Below, one piece after another: positions 54,021-61,641 of a DNA stretch of 64,000 nt. The notes beneath the pieces were generated by a model. The model was not told the origin of the DNA, ran no database searches, and saw nothing but the letters and a program-made list of their open reading frames with translations. The translations under genes were made by a program, and so were the position numbers. The stretch's first letter is position 1, and each line of letters starts with the position of its first letter. This DNA comes from Arcanobacterium_A bovis (lineage in GTDB: Bacteria; Actinomycetota; Actinomycetes; Actinomycetales; Actinomycetaceae), in the NCBI RefSeq assembly GCF_042655305.1, contig NZ_JBHSLR010000009.1; one strand, 5' to 3'.

Positions 54021-55465
54021 GATCAATGAGTAATACACAACCAAAGAACTGGCGTCCCGGTCGGAGTTCTTCCGATCCTGCGCGAGAAGTTGTATTTGAG
54101 ACGCTTTTAGCAGTTGCGGAAGACGACGCGTATGCGAATCTGGAGTTGCCAAAATCGATTCGTCGTGCTCGACTTAATAAGCAAGATGCAGCCTATGCTA
54201 CGAACTTGTGTTACGGCACTTTGCGATTTCAAGGTCGCTGGGATGCAATCATCGCGCATGGCACAGCGGGGCGCGCGATTGACACTTTAGATCTTCCTGT
54301 TCTCGTATTGCTGAGAATGGGAACGCATCAGCTCTTGGAATTCGATACGCCAGCGCATGCAGCAATTTATGAGACAGTGAAACTGGCGCGCAACACTCTC
54401 GGTTCGGGTGCCTCTGGATTCATAAACGCGGTGCTGAGGCGAGTGTCAGAACGCAGCCTCGCCCAATGGCAGGCGGTGCTACGCGAAGACTTCGGGGGGA
54501 AGACGTCGTCGCTCGGATTTATAGCTACGTGGTTTTCCCATCCGGAATGGATCGTACGAGTGCTTGCGAAGTCTCTCTTAGCAAACGGGCGCTCAAAGAA
54601 AGACATTATTTCGGTACTCAAGGCAGACAATGCACCAGCTGATGTGGCTTTAGTGGCGCGGGAGATTTCAACAGACGAGCTTTGTCGAGATATTGAACGT
54701 GGACGAATGCAATGCGATCAAGGCAAACTTGTAGATTCAGCTGTGCTGTTGCGCGGCGGTGATCCACATAGAGTTTTTGCAGTTCAAGATTTACAAGCGG
54801 GCGTGCAAGACGAAGGATCACAACTGGTTGCGCGCGCTTTTGCGGCGACACCAATTGATGGAAAAGATGAGCTGTGGCTGGATATGTGTGCTGGGCCTGG
54901 TGGCAAAACAGCTACGCTTGCCGCAATAGCAGCACAACGCGGGGTCAAGATCCATGCCAACGAACCTCACGAACACCGTTTGGATCTCGTTCAATCGGCT
55001 ATTGAGCCTTGGGACGATATCGTGGCTCTGCGACTCGGAGACGGACGCGAAATCGGCGATCTTGAGCCTCAATGTTACGATCGTATTTTGGTTGATGCGC
55101 CATGCACGGGAATCGGCGCACTCCGGCGTCGTCCCGAAGCGCGGTGGCGCAAAGCTGCCGGAGATGCAGTTGATCTGACGCATCTACAGTCGGAGCTATT
55201 GGAATCCGCTTGGAAAGCTGTGCGCAGTGGCGGAATCGTGGCGTATTCAACTTGTTCTCCTCATTTGGCAGAGACTCGGGATATTGTGAAGAATTTTCTT
55301 GACCAGCACGCAGACGCTGAGCTTCTCGACGGACCTGCTATCGCTGCCAGAGAAGCAAAGCTGGATAATCTGGGACATGAAAAGCAAATACAATTGTGGC
55401 CTGACCTGCACTTTTCGGATGCCATGTATATGGCGATCATCCGTAAATCTGAAACTGCTTCGTAA
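54017..55465 (+). CDS. rsmB: 16S rRNA (cytosine(967)-C(5))-methyltransferase RsmB
   Basis: 482 residues. N-terminal NusB-like helical domain (EVVFETLLAVAEDDAYANL), then a SAM methyltransferase domain: CAGPGGKTATLAA (motif I), VDAPCTGIGALRRRPEARW (motif IV with catalytic Cys region) and YSTCSPHLAETRDIV (motif VI Cys). ATG 54017 overlaps the fmt stop; a second in-frame ATG at 54026 is possible. fmt-rsmB-rpe is the normal order. Confidence 0.95.
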   Translation: MRSMSNTQPKNWRPGRSSSDPAREVVFETLLAVAEDDAYANLELPKSIRRARLNKQDAAYATNLCYGTLRFQGRWDAIIAHGTAGRAIDTLDLPVLVLLRMGTHQLLEFDTPAHAAIYETVKLARNTLGSGASGFINAVLRRVSERSLAQWQAVLREDFGGKTSSLGFIATWFSHPEWIVRVLAKSLLANGRSKKDIISVLKADNAPADVALVAREISTDELCRDIERGRMQCDQGKLVDSAVLLRGGDPHRVFAVQDLQAGVQDEGSQLVARAFAATPIDGKDELWLDMCAGPGGKTATLAAIAAQRGVKIHANEPHEHRLDLVQSAIEPWDDIVALRLGDGREIGDLEPQCYDRILVDAPCTGIGALRRRPEARWRKAAGDAVDLTHLQSELLESAWKAVRSGGIVAYSTCSPHLAETRDIVKNFLDQHADAELLDGPAIAAREAKLDNLGHEKQIQLWPDLHFSDAMYMAIIRKSETAS

Positions 55466-55480
55466 CGCCTTCTTACACGC

Positions 55481-55495
55481 TAGGATATAACTGTG
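55481..55495 (+). promoter_or_regulatory. -10 box for a leaderless rpe transcript
   Basis: TAGGAT (55481-55486) lies exactly 6 nt before the rpe GTG. No ribosome site and no clear -35 box. Confidence 0.4.
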
Positions 55496-56158
55496 GAAAC
55501 GAGAATCAGCCCCTCAATTTTGAATTGCGATTTTTCAGATCTCAAAGGTGAACTGAACAAGATTCGTAACGCCGATTGGGTGCATGTTGACGTGATGGAC
55601 AATCATTTTGTGCCTAATCTTTCGCTTGGTTTGCCGGTTGTTGAGTCAATTGTTGGTGTTTCACCAATACCAGTGGATTGCCATCTGATGATTGAAAATC
55701 CTGATGTGTGGGCACCGAAATATGCTGAGGCAGGTGCGAAATCGGTAACTTTTCATGCCGAGGCAGCTACGGCGCCACTGAGGTTGGCCCGCGAACTGCG
55801 AAAACTCAATACTCGGGCTGGTATCGCTCTGCGTCCGGCTACGCCGATTGAGCCTTATCTCGACATCCTCGATGAATTCGACATGATCCTCATCATGACT
55901 GTAGAACCTGGCTTTGGCGGGCAAAAATTCATTTCATCAATGATGAATAAGTTGCGTAAGACTCGCGAAGCCGTCGACAAAACTGGTCTTGACGTTTGGA
56001 TACAGGTTGATGGCGGCATTTCGCGCCAAACAATCGAGATTGCAGCCGAAGCGGGTGCCGATACATTCGTGGCAGGTTCGGCTGTATATGCTGCTGAGGA
56101 TGCATATGCGGAAGTAGAGCAGTTGCGAAATTTGGCGAAGCAACACCACCATAGCTGA
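55493..56158 (+). CDS. rpe: Ribulose-phosphate 3-epimerase
   Basis: 221 residues, TIM barrel of the pentose phosphate pathway. Motifs: ISPSILNCDFSDL, VHVDVMDNHFVPNLSLG (metal-binding His and Asp), VDCHLMIENP, MTVEPGFGGQKFI and VDGGISRQT. All metal-ligand residues are visible. GTG start, possibly leaderless. In many actinobacteria riboflavin genes follow rpe; here an FMN riboswitch follows about 100 nt downstream. Confidence 0.96.
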   Translation: METRISPSILNCDFSDLKGELNKIRNADWVHVDVMDNHFVPNLSLGLPVVESIVGVSPIPVDCHLMIENPDVWAPKYAEAGAKSVTFHAEAATAPLRLARELRKLNTRAGIALRPATPIEPYLDILDEFDMILIMTVEPGFGGQKFISSMMNKLRKTREAVDKTGLDVWIQVDGGISRQTIEIAAEAGADTFVAGSAVYAAEDAYAEVEQLRNLAKQHHHS

Positions 56159-56255
56159 GGGGCAGAGGCGCACAGACACCGATGTAACGGTTGCCTTGAA
56201 CGTGGCAAGATTTCTTTTTCAGTAGTTTTGTGATATTAGTTGAAACTGTACAGAA

Positions 56256-56379
56256 GTGCTCCAGGGTCAGTGAAAGTCTGAACCGGCGGTGATAGTCCGC
56301 GACCCGTATATCGTCAGATATACGGTTGAAAAGGTGAAATTCCTTTACCGACGGTAAAAGTCCGGATGGGAGGCGCACG
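56256..56379 (+). ncRNA. FMN riboswitch (RFN element)
   Basis: The conserved FMN aptamer core is present in order: a P1 arm GTGCTCC, AGGGTCAGTGAAAGTCTG, CCGGCGGTGATAGTCCGCGACC, a variable stem (CCGTATATCGTCAGATATACGG), GGTTGA...GGTGAAATTCC, ACCGACGGTAAAAGTCCGG (split motifs), ATGGGAGG and the closing GCGCAC. It senses FMN and switches off downstream genes when FMN is plentiful. Position 66 nt before the permease gene shows that it controls the uptake genes. Confidence 0.95.
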
Positions 56380-56384
56380 ATTTT

Positions 56385-56409
56385 AGCGAAATTTTATTTC
56401 GCTTATTTT
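56385..56409 (+). terminator. Possible expression-platform terminator of the FMN riboswitch
   Basis: AGCGAAA (56385-56391), loop TTTTA, TTTCGCT (56397-56403), followed by TATTTT. A weak but well-placed hairpin with a U-rich tail between aptamer and first gene; this would give transcriptional control. Confidence 0.55.
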
Positions 56410-56445
56410 GTGGTTCATTCCTGGTGCTCTATGGAAAATTGAGAA

Positions 56446-57216
56446 ATGGAATCTGGAATGGGCAAACATCGGTGGATCGCACCAGTCGTGTTCGGTTTAC
56501 TGCTGCTGATATTGTGGGCGGTATTGACGCAAACCAACGTCGTTGCCGAATATCTTTTGCCTAGTCCACAGGCGGTATTCGACAGCTTTTTCGGTGGTTT
56601 TAGTAACGGACATCTAGCAAGTTCACTGTGGCAAACGCTACGGGAAGCTTTGCTCGGATGCCTTGCTGCTGCGGTATGCGGTGTTCCGCTTGGTCTTGCG
56701 ATTGCGCACTTCGATATTCTCAGTAGAACTATAGAGCCCTATTTGGCTGCATCACAGGCAATACCCGCTGTGGCAGTGGCTCCATTATTGGTCTCGTGGA
56801 TCGGCTACGGTAGCGCACCGATTATTACATTGTGCGCGGTTATGGTGATATTCCCAATTATCATTAATACTGCGGTTGGTGTGCGATCCTTGGATCCAGA
56901 TCTTATCGGAGCTGCCCGTCTCGACGGTTGTAGCGGTTGGACTCTCTTGTTGAGAATCGAGCTTCCGCTGGCAGCGCCCTACATTATGGCAGGACTTCGT
57001 ACAGGGTTCACACTCGCAATGACAGGTGCGGTTGTAGGAGAGATGGTTATCGGCGGACAGCGAGGACTCGGGATAGAACTCGTGACCGCGCAGCATTTGA
57101 ACGATACTCCGGCAATGTTCGCCACGATTTTTCTACTGTCGATTGTGGCTGTGGGCTTGTACTTAACCCTTAGAACTGCCGAAACACGTATCGTTCGCGC
57201 AGTTTCTGAAAGATAG
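56446..57216 (+). CDS. ribX: Riboflavin ABC transporter permease (RibX-like)
   Basis: 256 residues with about six membrane helices. The ABC-permease EAA loop is seen in GAARLDGCSGWTLLLRIELPLAAPYI (GAARLDG...RIELPLA). The protein resembles TauC/SsuC/ThiX-type permeases. Because it lies directly behind an FMN riboswitch and next to a THI5-like binding protein, riboflavin (or another flavin) is the likely substrate, as in RibXY systems. No ATPase gene accompanies it in the window. ATG 56446; ATG 56458 in frame is an alternative. Confidence 0.85.
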   Translation: MESGMGKHRWIAPVVFGLLLLILWAVLTQTNVVAEYLLPSPQAVFDSFFGGFSNGHLASSLWQTLREALLGCLAAAVCGVPLGLAIAHFDILSRTIEPYLAASQAIPAVAVAPLLVSWIGYGSAPIITLCAVMVIFPIIINTAVGVRSLDPDLIGAARLDGCSGWTLLLRIELPLAAPYIMAGLRTGFTLAMTGAVVGEMVIGGQRGLGIELVTAQHLNDTPAMFATIFLLSIVAVGLYLTLRTAETRIVRAVSER

Positions 57217-57224
57217 GATCAGAA

Positions 57225-58229
57225 ATGAAAAGACTAGTTGCAGCTATCGTGGTACTCATCTTTGCGATGGTGGGATGCTCTCAGACCACACAAAATACAA
57301 CGCAAACGAGTGATGCTCAAGGAACAGCATTCACGGTGGGCTTGACCTACATCCCTGATGTTCAATTCGCACCAGTGTACATCGCCGAGAAAAAGGGATA
57401 TTTCAAGGAAGCTGGCCTCAACGTCACCTTGCGCCATCACGGAGCACAAGAAAGCCTTTTCGGAGCATTGCAATCGGGGGAGGAAGACGTCGTATTTGCT
57501 GGTGGCGATGAAATGATGCAGGCTCGTTCCACCGGAATTGACGTGGTCAATTGGGCCACAATGTATCAAAAGTACCCAGTGGTAGTGATTGCGCCAAAAG
57601 AGTCAGGAATAAGCAAATGGTCTGATTTGACAGGGAAATCGATTGGACTACCTGGGCCTTATGGAGAAAATTATTTTGCGCTTTTAGCTGGACTTGAAAA
57701 GAACGGTTTGAAGAACAAAGTAAAGATTGAATACATCGGCTATACGCAGGCTGCTGCTCTCAAAGAAAAGAAAGTTGACGCCGTCGTCGGATTCTCGAAT
57801 AACGATACGGTTGCACTACAAAACGCGGGCGTCAATATTACTTCATTTTCTATTGTCGACGGCGGTGAGCCTCCGTTGGTAGGCGTCGGGTTTGGCTCCC
57901 TTGCTGGAAAGATAAACGTCGATGCATACGCGAAATTCCTTGATGCGATCCAGCGTGGCGTTGCTTTTGCCGCTGAGGATCCACAGGCAGCTCTCGATAT
58001 TGTGCGCGAGTATGTGCCGTCTTTGCAAGATGCAAAGCAACGTGCTTTAGCTCAGAAGGTACTCGAAGCGACCGTGAAATTGTATGGAAACACAAGTGAT
58101 TTTGGCGCTCAGAATCCTCAAATGTGGAGCGCTATGTCTACGTTCATGGAAAGCGCGGGCATCGTGAAGACATCTGTGGAAGCGAAAAAGGCTTATACCG
58201 AGGACGTTCTTAACAAACGAAACAAGTAG
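57225..58229 (+). CDS. ribY: Riboflavin-binding lipoprotein (RibY-like, NMT1/THI5 family)
   Basis: 334 residues. Lipoprotein signal peptide with lipobox ending at Cys18 (IFAMVGC), then a THI5/NMT1-type solute-binding fold: YIPDVQFAPVYIAEKKGYFKEAGLNV (family start, split motifs PVYIAEKKGYF), GGDEMMQARSTG, VGFSNNDTV. It presents substrate to the permease encoded 8 nt upstream. Related proteins bind pyrimidine precursors of thiamine, but the FMN riboswitch argues for riboflavin. AGGATCAG site before the ATG. Confidence 0.87.
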   Translation: MKRLVAAIVVLIFAMVGCSQTTQNTTQTSDAQGTAFTVGLTYIPDVQFAPVYIAEKKGYFKEAGLNVTLRHHGAQESLFGALQSGEEDVVFAGGDEMMQARSTGIDVVNWATMYQKYPVVVIAPKESGISKWSDLTGKSIGLPGPYGENYFALLAGLEKNGLKNKVKIEYIGYTQAAALKEKKVDAVVGFSNNDTVALQNAGVNITSFSIVDGGEPPLVGVGFGSLAGKINVDAYAKFLDAIQRGVAFAAEDPQAALDIVREYVPSLQDAKQRALAQKVLEATVKLYGNTSDFGAQNPQMWSAMSTFMESAGIVKTSVEAKKAYTEDVLNKRNK

Positions 58230-58263
58230 TTGAAGATTTCAACGGCAGAGTATGGTGGTAGAC

Positions 58264-58527
58264 ATGAAGAATTTTGACGAGCTCTACGCTGAGCTACAAG
58301 AGAAAGCTAACAGGGCTGATCCGCAGTCAGGAACGGTGAAAGAACTCGATAAGGGCGTTCATTTCATCGGAAAGAAGATTGCTGAAGAAGCTGGGGAAGT
58401 GTGGATCGCGGCAGAATATCAATCCGACGACGAGCTCGCTGAAGAGATCTCGCAACTGATCTACCACGCACAGGTCATGATGATTGCTAGGGGAATAACT
58501 CCGAACGATATTTATCGGTATCTCTAA
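58264..58527 (+). CDS. hisE: Phosphoribosyl-ATP pyrophosphatase
   Basis: 87 residues. Second step of histidine synthesis. Contains GTVKELDKGVHFIGKKIAEEAGEVWIAAEY (KKIAEEAGEVW with metal-binding acidic residues) and EISQLIYHAQVMM. The family usually starts MKxFxEL, so ATG 58264 (preceded by GGTGG) is preferred over ATG 58252. Followed by hisG after 17 nt. hisE-hisG pairing, often right behind ribH in actinobacteria, is conserved here although rib synthesis genes are absent. Confidence 0.94.
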   Translation: MKNFDELYAELQEKANRADPQSGTVKELDKGVHFIGKKIAEEAGEVWIAAEYQSDDELAEEISQLIYHAQVMMIARGITPNDIYRYL

Positions 58528-58544
58528 AGAAAGAGGCGAAAACG

Positions 58545-59390
58545 ATGTTGCGTATTGCAGTGCCCAATAAGGGCGCATTATCGGAACCAGCATCTCAAAT
58601 GCTTAAAGAGGCTGGGTATCGCCAGCGGCGAGAGTCACGCGAACTCGTGTTATTTGACGAAGAAAACGATGTTGAGTTTTTCTTTATTCGTCCGCGTGAC
58701 GTTGCGGTTTATGTGGGAGCAGGAACTGTAGACGTCGGGATCACCGGTCGCGATCTGCTATTGGATTCTGGGGCTAATGCTGTTGAACATCGTTGCTTGG
58801 GATTTGCACGCTCGACTTTCCGTTTTGCAGCGCCAGGCGGTGAAGCCATGCAGATTGCAGATCTGGCAGGAAAACGGATTGCTACCTCATACGATTTTTT
58901 GCTGAAAACTTACCTCGAGGAGCACGGCGTTCAGGCTCATGTCGTTCATCTTGATGGGGCAGTGGAGTCCTCGGTGCGATTGGGTATTGCCGACGCGATT
59001 GCAGATGTAGTTGAAACAGGTTCGACACTCCGCGCAGCAGGATTGCACGTGTTTGGAGAGCCATTGTTGCGCTCAGAGGCTGTACTTATTCGTAATGCAA
59101 ATGCTGAGATTTCTCGCGAGCTAAAGATTCTTGACGGACGTCTCGAAGGCGTGATTGTTGCCCGTGGCTATGTGCTCATTGACTATGACTGCAAAGAAGA
59201 AATACTCAGTGAAGCTGTGAAGCTTACACCGGGTTTCCAGTCGCCAACGATCTCTCCCTTGCACGACGACGGTTGGGTAGCGGTTCGATCTATGGTTCCC
59301 AAAAAGGACATGAACCGGGTGATGGATGAGCTATATGCGGCTGGTGCACGTGGGATCATCGTCACGCCGCTATTGACATCGCGAATTTAG
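58545..59390 (+). CDS. hisG: ATP phosphoribosyltransferase, long form
   Basis: 281 residues. First step of histidine synthesis. Motifs: LRIAVPNKGALSEPA, DVGITGRDLL, KRIATSYDFLLKTYL, and VETGSTLRAAGLHV (PRPP loop). The C-terminal ~75 residues (SPTISPLHDDGWVAVRSMVP...) are the regulatory domain of the long form, which is inhibited by histidine and works without HisZ. Ribosome site AGAGGCG. Ends before a bidirectional terminator. Confidence 0.96.
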   Translation: MLRIAVPNKGALSEPASQMLKEAGYRQRRESRELVLFDEENDVEFFFIRPRDVAVYVGAGTVDVGITGRDLLLDSGANAVEHRCLGFARSTFRFAAPGGEAMQIADLAGKRIATSYDFLLKTYLEEHGVQAHVVHLDGAVESSVRLGIADAIADVVETGSTLRAAGLHVFGEPLLRSEAVLIRNANAEISRELKILDGRLEGVIVARGYVLIDYDCKEEILSEAVKLTPGFQSPTISPLHDDGWVAVRSMVPKKDMNRVMDELYAAGARGIIVTPLLTSRI

Positions 59391-59445
59391 GGACTTAGCT
59401 GTGCTACCAAGATACTTGATAGTTAATGTTGAGTTACTTGGTCGC

Positions 59446-59502
59446 ACGTTGGGGGTGGTTTGAGTACAAGCATTTGGCTTGTACTCAAACCACCCCCAAC
59501 GT
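59446..59502. terminator. Bidirectional terminator between hisG and the DUF3866 gene
   Basis: 26-bp perfect stem (59446-59471 and 59477-59502) with loop ATTTG. The outer part, TTGGGGGTGGTTT, is the same as in the palindrome at 8666-8709. Confidence 0.9.
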
Positions 59503-59504
59503 AA

Positions 59505-60602
59505 CTATTTCATGAGTTCTTCACCGACGTATCGGCCGGCAGCTGCCGCTGCTATGAAGTTGATTGTGTCCTGAGAAAGATTACGGCCCATTGTGCGCAG
59601 CGAATAGGGCGAGTTCTCAAGCATTTCACATAAGCCGTGGGAATCAATCTCTTTAATGTTCAAGTGAGAATATGCTTTGAGTTCCTCGAGCTGTGAGTCA
59701 ATGAGCTCGCCGAGTTTGGTTTCGACGTAACATGCATCGAGTGCTGGTGTTGGCACAATACAAGGGTGGGTGACTATATCTTGCAAAATCCGCATACTGT
59801 GGTGTGAAATTCCAAAGTGTCGATCTCGTTGATCCGCTTCAGACATTCGTAGTGCGGCAACTGGTGTGCCACCAAGGATTCCGGCGGCATTCAGTGCTTC
59901 ACCGATAGAAGTACCGGAAAATCCCCATCGGGTGCCAGTGCCAAGGTTGCCTGGACCTTGCGCGATAACTGCAACATCGGCGTCCCACACGTGTTTGGCA
60001 GCAAGCAGACCTGTGTAAATATTGACTGCTTCTAGATCGCCGCCGAAGGCTTGTCCACAGGAAATTGTGCCGAGGATATCGCCGTTTTCACGCATCCGGT
60101 ATGCGAGTTGGGAAAACCACGCAGGTAAGGCCCCGCCGTCGCCCATCACATATGCGATTCGCGCATGCGGTGCTTTTTCTCTGATCGCGCCAACAATGGC
60201 AGGCAGTGCTGAATGAAGGTCTGCTCCAATTACATGCATACCGTCGATATGCTGGGCATCAGCAAGGATATGATGATAGGCAGATTCTTGTTCGTCAACG
60301 CCTTGTACCATGTACTGAGTGGGCGAATAACGATTCTTCACTATGTGTCCAGGATGTGGAGGTGGATCGGCAGGCAGACGATCTGGAATTGCCACCACAA
60401 ACATATATCCACCCGTGCCAAGACCGCGTTTAACTGCAGCAGCTGAAACGAGCACTGTATCGCCGATTTCAGGAGTGCCTACCATCAGATAATATGCGAG
60501 TGCTTTTCCGGTGGTGCCGTCGTCGAGAAGAATATGGTACTCACCTGCATCGCCCCACGAATGGACGAACTGAGTAATTTTGCCTTGCCGCCAAATAATC
60601 AC
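59505..60602 (-). CDS. DUF3866 family protein
   Basis: 365 residues. Conserved actinobacterial family of unknown function. An N-terminal beta-rich domain (ITQFVHSWGDAGEYHILLDDGT) is followed by a Rossmann-like part with VMGDGGALPAWFSQL and VIAQGPGNLGTGTRWGFSGT, which looks like a ligand-binding loop. No membrane helix. GTG start, TAAACT 6 nt before it, so probably leaderless. Divergent from pafB with only 31 nt between start codons, which suggests joint regulation with pafBC. Confidence 0.88.
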   Translation of the reverse strand: MIIWRQGKITQFVHSWGDAGEYHILLDDGTTGKALAYYLMVGTPEIGDTVLVSAAAVKRGLGTGGYMFVVAIPDRLPADPPPHPGHIVKNRYSPTQYMVQGVDEQESAYHHILADAQHIDGMHVIGADLHSALPAIVGAIREKAPHARIAYVMGDGGALPAWFSQLAYRMRENGDILGTISCGQAFGGDLEAVNIYTGLLAAKHVWDADVAVIAQGPGNLGTGTRWGFSGTSIGEALNAAGILGGTPVAALRMSEADQRDRHFGISHHSMRILQDIVTHPCIVPTPALDACYVETKLGELIDSQLEELKAYSHLNIKEIDSHGLCEMLENSPYSLRTMGRNLSQDTINFIAAAAAGRYVGEELMK

Positions 60603-60633
60603 ATATTTAGTTTAGTGCACTAAAATAGGCAAT
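60603..60633. promoter_or_regulatory. 31-bp divergent promoter built on a palindrome
   Basis: TTTAGTGCACTAAA (60611-60624) is a perfect palindrome. Rightwards, TAAAAT (60621-60626) is 7 nt before the pafB ATG. Leftwards, TAAACT (complement of 60609-60614) is 6 nt before the DUF3866 GTG. Both transcripts would be leaderless, and their -10 boxes use the two ends of the palindrome. -35 boxes would fall inside the opposite gene and are not obvious. Confidence 0.6.
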
Positions 60634-61641
60634 ATGGCAAACAACGAAGAAAATCGTACAGGAGAGCGCAGAATCACGCTCGCGCTATACCTGATGGAAC
60701 GCAAGGCTTCGTTCGAAGATATTCGTGCTTTGCCCGTCTACCGTGAGCTTTTCGAAGGGAAATCTTACGATGCCTTCCGCGACATGGTGGAAAAAGACAT
60801 CAAGGTTTTACGCGATTCTAGCTACGTCGTCGAACAGGCGCTTAATAAACAGGGCGAATATAAATATTGGATCAACAATTCTGCTGGTATTCGAGTTGAT
60901 GCCCACGGATCGGATCTGAGCGTACTGTACGGCGTGCTCGGGCACAAAGGACGGAGCGATGCCGAACAATTTATGCAGATGGGCGTGCACAAACTGCTCG
61001 CCGATACTGCCAGCGCTGAGCAATCAAGTGTATTTCGCGCAAATATGCCGCGAGGAGAGTTTATCACCGAGATAGCCAATGCGTTGCAGTACCATCAGCT
61101 GATCGAATTTCGCTATCAGTCCACCACGAAAAATGCGCAAGCATTGTATGTAGTGCAACCGCAGAAAATTCATGTTCACTTTGAATCGTTTTATTTTTCA
61201 GGCTGGGAAGTGAGTGTAGACGGCGTTGCTACCGGCGCTCAGCGCGTTTATAAAGTTTCGCGCATACAAAGTACTCCCAAATTGTTGAAAGACGGCGGTG
61301 CTGCTTTAGGTAGCAAATACAGCAATAACACGGATCAGCTATTAGATTCGGTAGCGGACACCTCGGCAGATGCGTCGGCAGCTTTTAGCGCGGTGCAAGC
61401 CACAGTTCTTATCAAGGATGGAACGTGTGCTCCCTTTGCAGCGATGGCAAGTGAAGAGTTGGAAGCACCCGCAGGATATCAGCGCTTAGAATTTAGTGAC
61501 ATTGATAAGCATGAACTCTTTGATTACCTGATATTTTACGGAACGGATGCCTACCTTGAAGCACCAGTAGTTTTGCGTCAAGAGTTTATAGATCGTATGC
61601 GTTATTTGGTCACTCTTGGTAGTGCAGAAGGTGATTGCTGA
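60634..61641 (+). CDS. pafB: PafB-like WYL-domain transcriptional regulator
   Basis: 335 residues. N-terminal winged helix (RRITLALYLMERKASFEDI), then a WYL sensor domain (YHQLIEFRYQSTTKNAQ, HFESFYFSGWEVSV). PafB and PafC act together to activate DNA-damage genes in mycobacteria. The stop shares its last base with the pafC ATG. No pup, pafA or dop gene lies next to it in the window. ATG start, probably leaderless from the divergent promoter. Confidence 0.92.
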   Translation: MANNEENRTGERRITLALYLMERKASFEDIRALPVYRELFEGKSYDAFRDMVEKDIKVLRDSSYVVEQALNKQGEYKYWINNSAGIRVDAHGSDLSVLYGVLGHKGRSDAEQFMQMGVHKLLADTASAEQSSVFRANMPRGEFITEIANALQYHQLIEFRYQSTTKNAQALYVVQPQKIHVHFESFYFSGWEVSVDGVATGAQRVYKVSRIQSTPKLLKDGGAALGSKYSNNTDQLLDSVADTSADASAAFSAVQATVLIKDGTCAPFAAMASEELEAPAGYQRLEFSDIDKHELFDYLIFYGTDAYLEAPVVLRQEFIDRMRYLVTLGSAEGDC

